A stretch of 64,000 nucleotides of DNA from Nocardia wallacei (GTDB lineage Bacteria > Actinomycetota > Actinomycetes > Mycobacteriales > Mycobacteriaceae), in NCBI RefSeq assembly GCF_014466955.1, contig NZ_AP023396.1:5828001-5892000 (forward strand), read 5' to 3'. This document shows positions 36,189 to 46,400 of the stretch, one piece after another. Under the pieces are notes generated by a model. The model was given only the letters and a program-made list of their open reading frames with translations, ran no database searches and was not told where the DNA came from. Made by a program: the position numbers and the translations under genes. Positions within the stretch are counted from its first letter, which is position 1, and each line of letters starts with the position of its first letter.

Positions 36189-36734
36189 TCACGGTGTGGA
36201 GTAGCCGATCAGCGCGCCGATCCCGGCCCCGATCGGCACCGTCACCAGGGCGCCGACGCCGCCCAGGAAGAACCCGATGACCGCGCCGATTCCGGCGCCG
36301 ATGAGCGCGCCGACGACCGCGTTGTGCTGCTTGCGCGCCTGGGTCTCGGCCTCGTCGATGTGCTGGGCCACCTGCGCCGCAGCGGAGTCCGCGGTCAGTG
36401 TCAGCGTGCGGCCGGCCGGGTCGATGCGCGGTGTCAGGCCGACGGTGCCGCCCGCGACCCGCACGGCCAGCGGTACCGTCACGACCTCGCGGCCCGCGAC
36501 ATCGGTGAGCGTGACCGCCCGGCCGTCCGGGGCGAGCGTGAATCTGCCTGCGGTGACGGTGGTGCTCACCCCGGTGTGGTCGGCCGTGGGCGCGGACACG
36601 TAGGCGATGCCGTGGTCGACACCGCTGATACCCGCCTCGGCCGCCGGTGCGGGCGCCGCCCCGACGACCCCCGCGGTGACGCCGGTGGCCCCGATCGCGA
36701 GCAGGGCGGTAGCAGCGATTCGCTTGGCTCTCAT
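36189..36734 (-). CDS. secreted protein with C-terminal glycine-zipper segment
   Basis: The 181-residue product has a signal peptide (RIAATALLAIGATGVTAGVVGAAPAPA), a beta-rich middle (GRFTLAPDGRAVTLTDVAGR) and a C-terminal Gly/Ala-rich membrane-active stretch (ALIGAGIGAVIGFFLGG, then GAGIGALIGYSTP). Proteins of this plan are frequent in Nocardia and relatives and have no assigned function. The zipper suggests insertion into or packing against a membrane. It converges on the hypothetical gene at 35772, with 12 bases between them. Confidence 0.75.
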   Translation of the reverse strand: MRAKRIAATALLAIGATGVTAGVVGAAPAPAAEAGISGVDHGIAYVSAPTADHTGVSTTVTAGRFTLAPDGRAVTLTDVAGREVVTVPLAVRVAGGTVGLTPRIDPAGRTLTLTADSAAAQVAQHIDEAETQARKQHNAVVGALIGAGIGAVIGFFLGGVGALVTVPIGAGIGALIGYSTP

Positions 36735-36941
36735 TGCCTTCCCCTAATTCCCTCGGCTCGGTAACAGCCGAAATTCCCCGGGCCGGATCTCGGCCGCTCC
36801 CATTGTCCCGCGAAAACCCTGCGCAGCGGTCCGTTCCCGGAATCTCGTGGTCACGTCACGACAAAGCCCAGGTATCGTTGCTTTTCGGATCGAAGGCATC
36901 AGTGGACACCCATCGCTCGGCCGCACGCTAGGAGCCACCAC

Positions 36942-37970
36942 ATGGTCACGATCATCGGCGGCGGTATCGCCGGCACCGTTCTCGCCGGAGCGCTGGCGCG
37001 GCACGGTCACCCGGCCACCGTGTACGAGCGGCAGGCGCACCCGCGCAACGGGCAGTTCCTCGTCCTCGACGGGCGCGCGCACGCCGCGCTGCACAGCCTC
37101 GGCGTGCCGATGGACCGGCTGCACAACGTGTCTCACCCGCTCACCGCGATCCGCATCGCCTACACGGACAACGAGCGCACCCGGCCCAGCGACGGCCACC
37201 GCCTGTATTTCCGCGACGACCTCATGGGTGTGCTGAGCGATTTCGCCGGGACCGCGGGTGCGCAGCGGCACGACGGCATCACGATCACCGACCTCGATCC
37301 TGCCACCGGCACCGTGGTCAACCGTGCCGCGGCCGTTGCGGCCGATGACCTGATCATCGGCGCCGACGGCGCCGACTCGCTCGTCCGCGCCCGCCTCGAA
37401 CCCGCCCGGTCGGCTGAATACGCCGGGCAGACGGTTGTCTACGGCACCACGCGCGTCGCGGTGCGGCCCGGCAGCGCGCCCTCGGTCCTGCACTTCCAGG
37501 GCCGGGTGGGCACCGGCACACTTCCCACGAGCACCTTCGGTCACTTCTGGAACGACGAAGTGGCCGTGTGGTTCTGCCGCATCACCCAGCCCGAACTCTC
37601 GCCCGAGGACCTCGGGACCCACCCGGCGCCGGACTGGACCGAGGCCGTCCGGCAGTCCGCCCCGGCCATCGCACCCCTCGTCGACACCATGCTCACCGAG
37701 ACCGACACCGTCCGGGTCATCAACGCCCGCAACGTGCCGCTCGCCACCGCCGCACCGCCCCGCTCCCCCGTCATCCTCTGCGGCGACGCCGACCATGCCC
37801 TCACCCCCGCCGCCGGCGTAGGCGCCCGCGACGCCATCGAGGACGCGGCGGCCCTCGCGACCGCCCTCACCACCGGCGCGGACCCGGCCGCGGCAATGGC
37901 GGAACGCCGGCGTCAACTGGTCGAGGAACGAGACCGCATCGCACGGCTGTACGAGCGACCCCGGAAGTAG
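36942..37970 (+). CDS. FAD-dependent monooxygenase
   Basis: A 342-residue flavoprotein monooxygenase of the p-hydroxybenzoate hydroxylase type. It has IIGGGIAGTVLAGALARHGH at the FAD ADP site, the DG motif region DDLIIGADGADSLVRARL, and CGDADHALTPAAGVGARDA at the second flavin site. It would hydroxylate an aromatic or polyketide-like substrate using NAD(P)H; none can be predicted. It is the last chromosomal gene before the tRNA-Asn and the genomic island. Confidence 0.85.
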   Translation: MVTIIGGGIAGTVLAGALARHGHPATVYERQAHPRNGQFLVLDGRAHAALHSLGVPMDRLHNVSHPLTAIRIAYTDNERTRPSDGHRLYFRDDLMGVLSDFAGTAGAQRHDGITITDLDPATGTVVNRAAAVAADDLIIGADGADSLVRARLEPARSAEYAGQTVVYGTTRVAVRPGSAPSVLHFQGRVGTGTLPTSTFGHFWNDEVAVWFCRITQPELSPEDLGTHPAPDWTEAVRQSAPAIAPLVDTMLTETDTVRVINARNVPLATAAPPRSPVILCGDADHALTPAAGVGARDAIEDAAALATALTTGADPAAAMAERRRQLVEERDRIARLYERPRK

Positions 37971-38047
37971 CGCAGGCGCGCAAACCACACCCACCGCCGT
38001 CCCACACCGCCACACCCGCCCCGAGAACCCCCAGGTAGAGCCCCGAT

Positions 38048-38076
38048 TTGGGCCCCCGACAACCCATACGCTAAAG
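38048..38076 (+). promoter_or_regulatory. possible tRNA-Asn promoter
   Basis: TTGGGC at 38048-38053 and CTAAAG at 38071-38076 are 17 bases apart and lie about 39 bases before the tRNA start. Both boxes are only partial matches to the sigma-A consensus, so this is tentative. Confidence 0.3.
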
Positions 38077-38114
38077 TTTCTCCTCGGCCCGCCCAACACA
38101 ACGAGCCACCACAG

Positions 38115-38187
38115 TCCCCTATAGCTCAATTGGCAGAGCAGCCGACTGTTAATCGGCAGGTTTCTGGTTCGAGTCCAGATGGGGGAG
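38115..38187 (+). tRNA. tRNA-Asn (anticodon GTT)
   Basis: The 73-nt cloverleaf has acceptor stem TCCCCTA/TGGGGGA, D-arm AGCTCAATTGGCAGAGC, an anticodon stem CCGA/TCGG enclosing CTGTTAA (anticodon GTT), and T-arm TCTGGTTCGAGTCCAGA; the discriminator is G38187, followed by CA. Its 3' half, from the anticodon stem onward, is repeated at 58932 and served as the integration site of the island that follows. The tRNA remains intact after insertion. Confidence 0.95.
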
Positions 38188-38204
38188 CATAAATTGCCAG
38201 GTCA
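38152..38204. repeat. left attachment repeat (attL) of the island
   Basis: These 53 bases cover the 3' half of tRNA-Asn and 17 bases beyond it. They recur at 58932-58984 in the same orientation with one mismatch (A38189 versus G58969), 20,780 bases away. This is the usual footprint of tyrosine-integrase insertion into a tRNA gene. Confidence 0.9.
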
Positions 38205-38328
38205 AGCGCTGATAGCCAAAAGCCCGGTCCGGTCGGACTGGGCTTTCACCAAAAGTACGCCAAGTATTCAGCGCCGGGGCTTCGTCAGCTGGTCATTCCC
38301 AGCCCAATCCAAGTTCCAGCGACGAATC

Positions 38329-38480
38329 CTATGCCTGCTCGGGCAACACGATGTAGTGCCGCTCGGTGACACTCTCGCGCGAATGCCCCAGTTGCTTGGC
38401 GACCGTCTTTCGAATCCCGATGCTTCGGCGATCAGCGTGGCGACAGCCTTCCGGGACGTGTACTGGGTGAATCGTTGTGA
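38329..38480 (-). pseudogene. remnant of a tyrosine integrase, C-terminal end
   Basis: Reading on the minus strand, one frame gives RFTQYTSRKAVATLIAEASG (38474-38415) and another, after a shift near 38430, gives IRKTVAKQLGHSRESVTERHY with stop at 38329. These are typical of the catalytic C-terminus of tyrosine recombinases, with the LGHS box and a final Tyr region. The N-terminal and central parts are absent. Position beside attL is where the island's integrase should lie, so this is almost certainly its decayed remainder. Confidence 0.7.
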
Positions 38481-38552
38481 AGCTCGCGGCGCAATGAGGG
38501 TCTCGACGAGGCCCCCAAACTGAGTGCTTCTCACTGGTCGAGTCGCACATGA

Positions 38553-38993
38553 TCAAGTGGGCTCGCGAAGTGTGGGCGACAGCATGGTCCGTTGCGTCCG
38601 GACTCCCCACCGGTGTGCGTGTTGCAGTAGCGCCGGATCGTCGGTAACTAGGATTCCGTCTGCGTACGCGGCCCACTCGCGCAGCACATGCCACGTTTCG
38701 GCCTCACTGAGGCGGGACAGCGGGTCGTCGGGATGTCCGCCGAACACTGCCCGTCGCCGCAGTTGCACCTGCTGAATTTCGTCTGGATCGGAGATTTCCA
38801 GCGGCTCGCCGAGCCAGCCTTGCGACACGATCGAAGCGATGGCCGTGCTCGCGCCGTGCGTCCGGCCGGCCTCGAAAGCGGTCGCGGCCGTCCATCGACC
38901 GCGACCGTGCAACAACGACCGCAGGGTGTCCAGGCGACCTGACATCGCATAACTGCGCACCACCGTGACGTCCGGAAACAGGTAGGCGCTCAC
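38553..38993 (-). CDS. PIN-domain-like protein paired with HTH-ImmA gene
   Basis: The 146-residue product looks like a PIN-fold nuclease. Acidic residues lie in LFPDVTVV near the N-terminus, in RLSEAETWHVL in the middle and in GILVTDDPALLQHA near the end, the last being a typical PIN segment. No database comparison could be made, so the fold is inferred from pattern. The GTG at 38993 overlaps the stop of the upstream HTH-ImmA gene by 4 nt, a layout common to toxin-antitoxin and phage-defence modules. A role as an RNA-cleaving toxin is a hypothesis only. Confidence 0.55.
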   Translation of the reverse strand: MSAYLFPDVTVVRSYAMSGRLDTLRSLLHGRGRWTAATAFEAGRTHGASTAIASIVSQGWLGEPLEISDPDEIQQVQLRRRAVFGGHPDDPLSRLSEAETWHVLREWAAYADGILVTDDPALLQHAHRWGVRTQRTMLSPTLREPT

Positions 38994-40099
38994 GAAATTT
39001 GGTACTCCCCCGGATCTGATTCCAGCGCTGCCCGCAGTCCTGCCTCATCTAGTCCCGCCAAGGTGGCGTAGGGCCGCAACGTAGCTACTCCCCGCTCATA
39101 GGCAGTGTAAGTGTCCCGGACCAGCAAACCCGGCGGGCGGGCTGTGCGCGCGGCGATGACCTGCCTGCTGTAATCCGCGCTGCGTCCAGCGATGGCCGCG
39201 GCTTTTGCCGCGCTCAGGCGGCGATACTCGTCGCAGAGTCCGGCATCTATGAGCCGCAAATCGAGCATTCGATAGGCCAGCGCAGCGGGGGAAACCACGA
39301 GATCACAGACGAGCTCCGCGAACGTCGCCGTCCCGAAGCCGTCGGCTTCCACTGCCCCGCGCAGAGTCGCCTCCGGCATAAGGAACGCCGCAGCGAAGGC
39401 GTTCGCCCGCTGCTCGGTGGGGTCCCGCCGCTGCTCGGGTCCGAAGATGTTCTCGTCGAGATGGATTCCTTGATCGTCACCGGCGAGGAGGTGACCGAGT
39501 TCGTGGGCGAGAGTGAACCGTTGCCGGGCCGGCACCGCGACGGTGGTCAGCACGATCAGCTTCACATCGTCCGCCGAAATCGCCAGCCCGTCGAACTCTT
39601 GGTCCGAACTGATGTCGGCGATGCAGATATCGGCCCCGAACGCTGACTCGACGGCGTCCAGCAATTCGGGGCCCCAAAGGGGGGTGGCGTCGGCCGACAG
39701 CCGGGCCGCGGCCGCCGCCGCCAGTCGCTGACCCTGTGCTCGATATGTCCCGTCCACCAGGTCGAGCGAGAGCGGTTGCCACGGTTGCGGAAACCCGAGC
39801 GCGGCCATGTCGGAACGCATGGCACCGTATTGCCTGGCGATGCGCAAGATGTCCGTCGCGTTGCCGCTCGAGGTGCGCGCGGCGACGGCCAGCTGTGGTT
39901 CAGTACCAGTCACAAACCAATCGACGGTACGGCCAGACAGTTCGGCGATGCGCGCAAGATCTACCGAGGAGAAGCGCCGGATGCCTTTGAGCGACTTGGA
40001 AAGCTTGGACTCGTCGAGACCGATGCGCGCCCCGAAGTCGCGCTGACTCAGGCCGGATGCCTGGATAACGTCGCGCACTCGGTCTGCGATGCTGGTCAC
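38990..40099 (-). CDS. HTH (XRE)-ImmA/IrrE metallopeptidase fusion
   Basis: A 369-residue protein with an N-terminal XRE helix-turn-helix (VIQASGLSQRDFGARIGLDE, then KLSKSLKGIRRFSS) and a C-terminal ImmA/IrrE peptidase domain containing FTLAHELGHLL (zinc motif HExxH near residue 200) and EQRANAFAAAFLMPEA. Members repress mobile-element or toxin genes and relieve repression by proteolysis. The GTG at 40099 (VTSIADRVRD) starts at the HTH; extending upstream would run into the palindromes at 40103-40140. It is divergent from DISARM and may control both directions. Its stop overlaps the PIN-like gene. Confidence 0.8.
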   Translation of the reverse strand: MTSIADRVRDVIQASGLSQRDFGARIGLDESKLSKSLKGIRRFSSVDLARIAELSGRTVDWFVTGTEPQLAVAARTSSGNATDILRIARQYGAMRSDMAALGFPQPWQPLSLDLVDGTYRAQGQRLAAAAAARLSADATPLWGPELLDAVESAFGADICIADISSDQEFDGLAISADDVKLIVLTTVAVPARQRFTLAHELGHLLAGDDQGIHLDENIFGPEQRRDPTEQRANAFAAAFLMPEATLRGAVEADGFGTATFAELVCDLVVSPAALAYRMLDLRLIDAGLCDEYRRLSAAKAAAIAGRSADYSRQVIAARTARPPGLLVRDTYTAYERGVATLRPYATLAGLDEAGLRAALESDPGEYQIS

Positions 40100-40102
40100 G
40101 AA

Positions 40103-40140
40103 GCGTAGCTTACGGCACTTGCGAAAATCGCAAACTACGC
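40103..40140. promoter_or_regulatory. inverted repeats between HTH-ImmA and drmD
   Basis: TTGCGAAAATCGCAA (40119-40133) is a perfect 6-bp inverted repeat with a 3-nt spacer. A second pair, GCGTAG (40103-40108) and CTACGC (40135-40140), flanks it. They lie just upstream of the HTH-ImmA start and about 110 bases before drmD, a natural operator for the adjacent XRE-type regulator. Confidence 0.5.
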
Positions 40141-40248
40141 GCATGATTGCTACCCGAGACGGTCGAAGCCGGTGTCGTTACGGCAGCGCCGTCGCCGTTG
40201 CACCATCGAGAATTCTCAGCGTGCATGTGTAGTGGGGAAGGTCCAGAC

Positions 40249-43200
40249 ATGACAATCGCATCCGACGAGCGCCCGGCCGCCGAGCAGGCGCGGTCGGCCG
40301 GTGTGCCGGCCGTGCCGGAGCCCGGCCAGCTTGTCAACGTGCGCGGTTCGCGATGGGTTGTCGCGGACGTTCGTGTACAAGGGCTACCGCGCAGCCCGGC
40401 GGACGAAGGCACGCCGGGGCTAACCCACGTGGTCACGTTGCAATCTTTCGAGGAAGACCGGCTCGGTGAAGAGTTGGCCGTGGTGTGGGAGCTCGAGGTC
40501 GGACACACACGGGAGCCGGATCAGGGATTGCCCCCGACGATCGGCGCGGAGAATTTCGATGATCCGAACACCCTCGCCGCCTTTGTCGACGCTGTGCGCT
40601 GGGGCGCGGTCACCTCGGCCGACCCGAACGCTTATCAGGCGCCGTTCCGTAGCGGCGCGAATATCGAGGCCTACCAGCTCGAGCCGTTACGTCGCGCGCT
40701 GCAATCGGCCCGGACGAATCTCCTTCTCGCCGATGATGTCGGCCTCGGCAAGACGATCGAGGCCGGGCTTGTCATACAAGAGCTACTGCTGCGCCACCGC
40801 GCCCGATCCGTGATCATCGTCTGCCCTCCGAGCCTGGCGCTGAAGTGGCAGGACGAGATGCGGGAGAAGTTCGGCCTCGAATTCGTGATCGTCAACCGTG
40901 AACTGATGGCTCAGGTGCGTCGCACCCATGGGTTGGATGCCAACCCCTTTCGCCTTTTTCCGCGGGTGATCGTGAGCATGGCTTGGCTGCCGACGTTGCG
41001 GGCCCAGCGACTGCTGCGCCACATCTACGCCGACGCCAAGAACAGCTCGACAGCCCGGCGATTCGTGTTCGACATCCTCGTCGTCGACGAAGCCCACCAC
41101 GTCGCGCCGTCGAGCCCCATTTCCCCGTCGGGACGGCGTGGCTATGCAATCGATAGTCAGCGCACCCTCGCAACCCGTGAGCTCGCGGCACGTTGCGAAC
41201 ATCGCCTGTTCCTCAGTGCGACACCGCACAACGGCTATACCGAGTCGTTCACGGCCCTGCTCGAAATGATCGACGGCCGCCGGTTCAGCCGGGGCGCAAT
41301 CCTGGACGAGCAGGCGCTGCGTGAGGTCGCGGTGCGGCGGCTCAAGACCGAGATCACCGGTATGGGATTCAAGCCGCGGAAGCTGCGCACGCTGTCGTTC
41401 ACCCCGGCCGAGGATGAGCAGGAGAAGTTCGCATTGCTGGACCGGTTGCTCACCGAGAGTGCACGCAAGAACCGGAAGGCCCGTTCCGGCGACATCGTCG
41501 CCATGCTGCTGAAGAAACGATTCCTTTCCAGCCCATGGTCTTTCGCGCGCACTCTGGAGCTCTACGACGCAGCCGCGGCGACCGGTCGCTTGCCGGATAT
41601 TGATGACGACGACAGCGAGTATTACCAAGAGGTGCTCGGCAGCAGTCAATCCGACGAGGAAGAGGGGGAGCAAGACCAGCCGGAATTCACCACGCTTCGG
41701 CGCAGCAAGGGCTCCGATCCGCTGCTGGCCGCAACCCCCGCGGAGATCTCCGAGCTGGTCACTTGGGGATACAGCTACCAGCACCGGGCTGACTCCCGCC
41801 TCGAGACACTGGTCGGGTTCCTCGACAGCATCTGCCGGCCTGCCGGGCCCACGAGCTGGTCGAACGAGCGGGTCGTGGTGTTCACCGAGTACGCCTCGAC
41901 TCTCGAGTGGATCGCTGAGGTTCTTCGCCAGCGCGGCTACAAAGATCGCCTCGCCATCATCCAGGGTTCGACGCCGACGGAAGATCGAGAGTTGATCCGA
42001 GCGCGCTTCACCCGCGCCCCCAGGAACGAACCCGATGATGTACGAGTGCTTTTGGCGACAGACTCGGCCGGCGAAGGCATTGACCTGCAGTCCCACTGCC
42101 ATCGCCTGGTCAACTACGACGTGCCGTTCAATCCGTCCCGGCTCGAACAGCGAATCGGCCGCATCGACCGCTACGGCCAGCGGGAGGCGCCGCAGATCTT
42201 CCACTTCGCCCCTGACTCGGCCTCGGCCACGTACGCCGCGGATCTGGATTTCATGCGCCGGATCGCCGAGAAGGTCGGGCAGGTCGCGGTGGATCTGAGC
42301 TCGGTGAACCCGGTGATCGACGCGGAGATACAGGAGCATTTCAGCCCGACCGGCATCAATCGCCGCAAGCAGCGACCGTCGACCGAAGACAGCGGCGCGG
42401 CAATCATCACCGGCGCGCTGGCCAGCGGCCGTGAACTCAACCGTCAGCTGACCGAGCTGGCCGAAGGCTACACAGAGCAAAAAGCCGGAATGCACCTTAC
42501 CCCGGCCAATGCCCGCCGCGTTGTCGACACCGCGCTGGCGCTCACCGCTCAACCGCCGTTGATCGAATACGGGGATCAGGACACCGCGGCCGAGGTGTTT
42601 CAGGTCCCCGACCTCGGTACTGCGTGGCAGCCCGCGCTGCGCGGCCTGGACACTCGACTCGAGCCTGGCGTGCTGCGCCCGATCACCTTCGACGAGGAGG
42701 CGGCGCGCGGCCGGGCCGACCTGGTGCACATCCATCTCGGTCACGCCCTGATGCAGCGGTCGGCCCGCATCCTGCGCAGCACCCTATTCAGCGCGGATTC
42801 CGCGATCCACCGGGTGACCGCGGTGGTGGTCGAGGACCTGCCGGAATCCTGCGTGGCCGCCGTGTCGCGGCTGGCTCTGGTAGGCCGCGGGGGCGTGCGG
42901 CTGCACGAGGAGGTGTTCCTCACCGGCATCCGCATCCGCGGCCAAGCGATGGCCGAGGAGAAGGTGGAGCGACTCCTCGACAACACGCTCGACGCCGAAC
43001 AATTAACCCTCGCCGACGCCGATGTGCGGTCCACCTTGGCCCGCCTATGGAATGCCGACAACTCGCGGCTGCGAACTCGTTTGCTGGCCGCGATGGAGCG
43101 CCGCGCCGAATCCAAACAGCGCATCGTCGAGACGACGCTCGAGCGACGGCGCGACACCGACATCTCGCGCGCACGAGAGATTTTCGGCGCGTTCCGCCTC

Positions 43201-43458
43201 AATCTCGAACGATCCCGGCAGCTGCTGGCCGACGAGATCGCCGGCCAGGAGGAGATGCTGTTCCCCGACGACATGCAGCGTCAGCGCCGCCGCGACCTGC
43301 GCGCCATGGAAGACCGCCTGGCCAATTTGTCCGATGAGGAACGCCGCGAGGTCGATTCGATCGCCGAACGCTATACCGACATCAAACCGCACGTGTCCGC
43401 CGCCGCCGTGGTGTTCGCGTTGACACCCGCCGACGCGCGTCCTGGAGTTCTGAAATGA
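40249..43458 (+). CDS. drmD: DISARM DrmD, SNF2-like helicase
   Basis: The 1069-residue SNF2/RapA-like ATPase has Walker A in ADDVGLGKTIEAG (about residue 161), motif II VVDEAHHVAP (about 280), motif III LSATPHNGYT, and helicase C-terminal motifs VVFTEYASTLEWIAEVL, DSAGEGIDLQSH and RLEQRIGRIDRYGQ. It is the class-defining helicase of class 1 DISARM, in which it lies first in the operon. The ATG at 40249 follows GGGAAGG; the open frame extends to 40147 without homology. Its stop overlaps the drmMI start (ATGA). Confidence 0.88.
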   Translation: MTIASDERPAAEQARSAGVPAVPEPGQLVNVRGSRWVVADVRVQGLPRSPADEGTPGLTHVVTLQSFEEDRLGEELAVVWELEVGHTREPDQGLPPTIGAENFDDPNTLAAFVDAVRWGAVTSADPNAYQAPFRSGANIEAYQLEPLRRALQSARTNLLLADDVGLGKTIEAGLVIQELLLRHRARSVIIVCPPSLALKWQDEMREKFGLEFVIVNRELMAQVRRTHGLDANPFRLFPRVIVSMAWLPTLRAQRLLRHIYADAKNSSTARRFVFDILVVDEAHHVAPSSPISPSGRRGYAIDSQRTLATRELAARCEHRLFLSATPHNGYTESFTALLEMIDGRRFSRGAILDEQALREVAVRRLKTEITGMGFKPRKLRTLSFTPAEDEQEKFALLDRLLTESARKNRKARSGDIVAMLLKKRFLSSPWSFARTLELYDAAAATGRLPDIDDDDSEYYQEVLGSSQSDEEEGEQDQPEFTTLRRSKGSDPLLAATPAEISELVTWGYSYQHRADSRLETLVGFLDSICRPAGPTSWSNERVVVFTEYASTLEWIAEVLRQRGYKDRLAIIQGSTPTEDRELIRARFTRAPRNEPDDVRVLLATDSAGEGIDLQSHCHRLVNYDVPFNPSRLEQRIGRIDRYGQREAPQIFHFAPDSASATYAADLDFMRRIAEKVGQVAVDLSSVNPVIDAEIQEHFSPTGINRRKQRPSTEDSGAAIITGALASGRELNRQLTELAEGYTEQKAGMHLTPANARRVVDTALALTAQPPLIEYGDQDTAAEVFQVPDLGTAWQPALRGLDTRLEPGVLRPITFDEEAARGRADLVHIHLGHALMQRSARILRSTLFSADSAIHRVTAVVVEDLPESCVAAVSRLALVGRGGVRLHEEVFLTGIRIRGQAMAEEKVERLLDNTLDAEQLTLADADVRSTLARLWNADNSRLRTRLLAAMERRAESKQRIVETTLERRRDTDISRAREIFGAFRLNLERSRQLLADEIAGQEEMLFPDDMQRQRRRDLRAMEDRLANLSDEERREVDSIAERYTDIKPHVSAAAVVFALTPADARPGVLK

Positions 43459-46400
43459 CCTCGCCGAAACCCCGCCCGAAATCGAGCGCCGATCTGCACC
43501 GCGCCTGGCTGGAACTGGTCGATGCCGACGGACCGTTCTTGTCGGTGCCCGCACTGAAAAGACTATGGCCACAAGGCATGCCGCAGCTGGGCTGCGATCA
43601 GCTCGCGATGCTCCGGGATGCCAAGCCCGTATTCGAGAAGGCCTGGGAAGAATGGGACAGCGACCGCGAGAGCGTCGGCGCCCTAGAACGTTACCGGGCG
43701 GCGCGCGACGAATGGGTCGATCTCATTCTGCGTGACGTCGCCGGGTGGGGTGCGAAACTTACTGCGCCGCAAGGACATCTGGCGGAGGTAGCGGCCCACT
43801 CGCCGGATCGTTCCGTGACGGTCCGCCCGACCGCGGCGCTGGCGCATGGCGACCTCGTGGGGGCACTGGTGCTCGTCGTCGACCCGGTCGATTCCCTGCG
43901 CGACGGGCTCGGCGACGGCTGGGCGGCCGCGCCGATCGACCGGATGGAGGAGTTGCTGCGCACCGCCGCGGTGCCGGTGGGCATCGTGACCGACGGGCGC
44001 TGGTGGGCACTGGTCAGCGCGCGGGAAGAGACGATGGTCGCCTCCGGCATCGTGGACGCGCAGACCTGGATCGAAGAGCCGATCACCCGCAACGCGTTCT
44101 TCGAGTTGCTCAACCGACGCGGCCTCATCGGCGGGCGGGCCGAAGACCGGCTCACCGAGATCTTCGCCGCGTCGGTTGCCGCCGCCGAGGAGATCACCGA
44201 AACCCTCGGCATTCAGGTCAAGCGTGCGGTGGAGCTGCTGGTGCAGGCCATGTCCGAAGGGGCCGCCGGCAGCATCGAGCACGGCGAACCGAACCCGCTG
44301 CCCGCCGATCGCGGCCAAGTGTACGAGGCGGCGGTGACGGTGATGATGCGGGTAGTGTTCCTGCTGTTCGCCGAGGAACGCGGACTGCTGCCCCAGAGCG
44401 AGCTGTTCACCCAGGGCTACGGCATCAGCGACCGGTTCGACGTGCTGGATCGCCGGGCTCACGAAGAGAACAAAGAAGCTTTGGACGCGACCTTCCACAC
44501 CTGGCACCGGCTACTGGCCACCTCCCGCGCCCTGTATCTGGGCGCGTCTTTCGAAGACCTGCGGCTGCCCTCCTACGGCGGCTCACTCTTCGACCCGGAC
44601 CGGTTCCCGTTCCTCACCGCCCGCACGGCCCATGACACCCTCGCGGTGACCATCAGCGACCGGGTGATGCTCGAGGTGCTGCGGGCCGTCCAGTTCGCCC
44701 AGCTCAAAGGCGAACCGGCGCGGCGCATCTCCTTCCGCGACATCGACGTCGAGCAGATCGGCTACATCTACGAAGACCTCCTCGGCTACACCACCAAAGA
44801 GGTCGACGTGGTCACCGTCGGGTTGATCGGCAGCAACGGCGAGGAACCGGAGATCCCTCTGGGACTGCTGGAATCGCTGGCAGACCCGAACCCGGACAAA
44901 TTCGCCGCCGCAATCCTCGATTGGGTGAAGAAGGACCAGCCCGCCGCCAAACCGCCCTCGAAAGCGGCCCTGGTGAAGGCCATTCGAGCAGCTGACATGG
45001 TAAAGGACACCGAGCGAGCGTTGCGCGCCGTGACCACCGACGCGCCGCTGCGCGACCGGCTGCGCCCGTTCATCGGCATCATCCGCCGCGATCTGCGCGA
45101 CCGGCCGCTCGTCGTCCTGCCCGGCGGTGTGCTGGTGGTCGAGACCCCTTCCCGCGCGAACTCCGGCGCCCACTACACGCCCCGCGACCTCGCCGAGGAA
45201 GTCGTCCGGTACGCGCTGGAGCCGCTGGTCTATTCGCCTGGCCCGCACGATACCGCCGACGCCGACGGCTGGCGGCTGGTGTCCTCGGAGCAGATCCTCG
45301 ACCTCAAGGTCGCCGACATCGCCTGTGGTTCCGGCGCTTTCCTCGTCGCCGCCGCCCGCTATCTCGCGGCCCGGCTCACGGAAGCCTGGCAGCGGCAGGG
45401 CGAGGCCGTCGGCAATGCGCACGGCCTGTACATCCGAGCCGTCCGCGATGTGGTCGCCTCGTGCCTGTACGGCGCCGATATCAACGGCATGGCCGTGGAG
45501 ATGTGCAAATTGTCGCTGTGGCTGGTATCGCTGGACCCGAAACTGCCGTTCTCCTTCGTGGATGACAAAGTACTGCACGGCAATTCACTGCTTGGCCTCA
45601 CCGACCTCGACCAGCTGCGGCATCAGCACATCTACCCCGACCCGCAGCAGCTGATGACCTCCGATATCGATGTAGATGCTGTTATCAACAAGGCGATCCG
45701 GTTGCGCCGAGCTCTCGCCAGTCCGATCAGCGATGCCGATCCGCAGCGGTTGGCAACCACTAAACGGCGGCAGTGGCGCGAATTTGGTGAAATCACCGAG
45801 CAGCTGCGCCGTATCGCCGACGGGGTCGTGGCAGCCGGGCTGCCGCTGGGTGGTAAGCCCGGCCGTGCGTTAACCGAGGCGTACGAGAACCTGCGCATCG
45901 CCGTCGGCATGGCGTACCCGGCCGATGGCAGCGCGCCAGATTCGGCGATGCTGGACCGGATCATCGAACGCGGCCTCACGCCCACTGTGCCCACCGACTA
46001 CGAGCGTTGGGAGCCGTTGCACTGGGTGCTAACCGTTCCGGACGTGCTGGAGCGGGGTGGGTTCGATGCGGTTATCGGCAACCCGCCATTTCTCGGTGGC
46101 CAGAAGCTCACAGGCACTTTGGGTACCGACGTACGAGACTGGTTAGTCCAGGTGTTAGCTGCCAGACAGAGGGGCAAAGCTGATCTCGTCGCCTACTTCT
46201 TCCTACGCGCCATGTCACTACTCACTCCCCACGGCAATCTCGGGCTGATTGCGACAAACACCGTTGCGCAGGGAGACACCCGGGAAGTCGGCCTCGATCG
46301 CATGGTGACGAATGGGCTTACCATTACCCGAGCCGTCCAGAGTAGGACATGGCCAGCTGCCAGTGCGAACCTGGAGTATGCAGCGGTGTGGGGCACTCGG

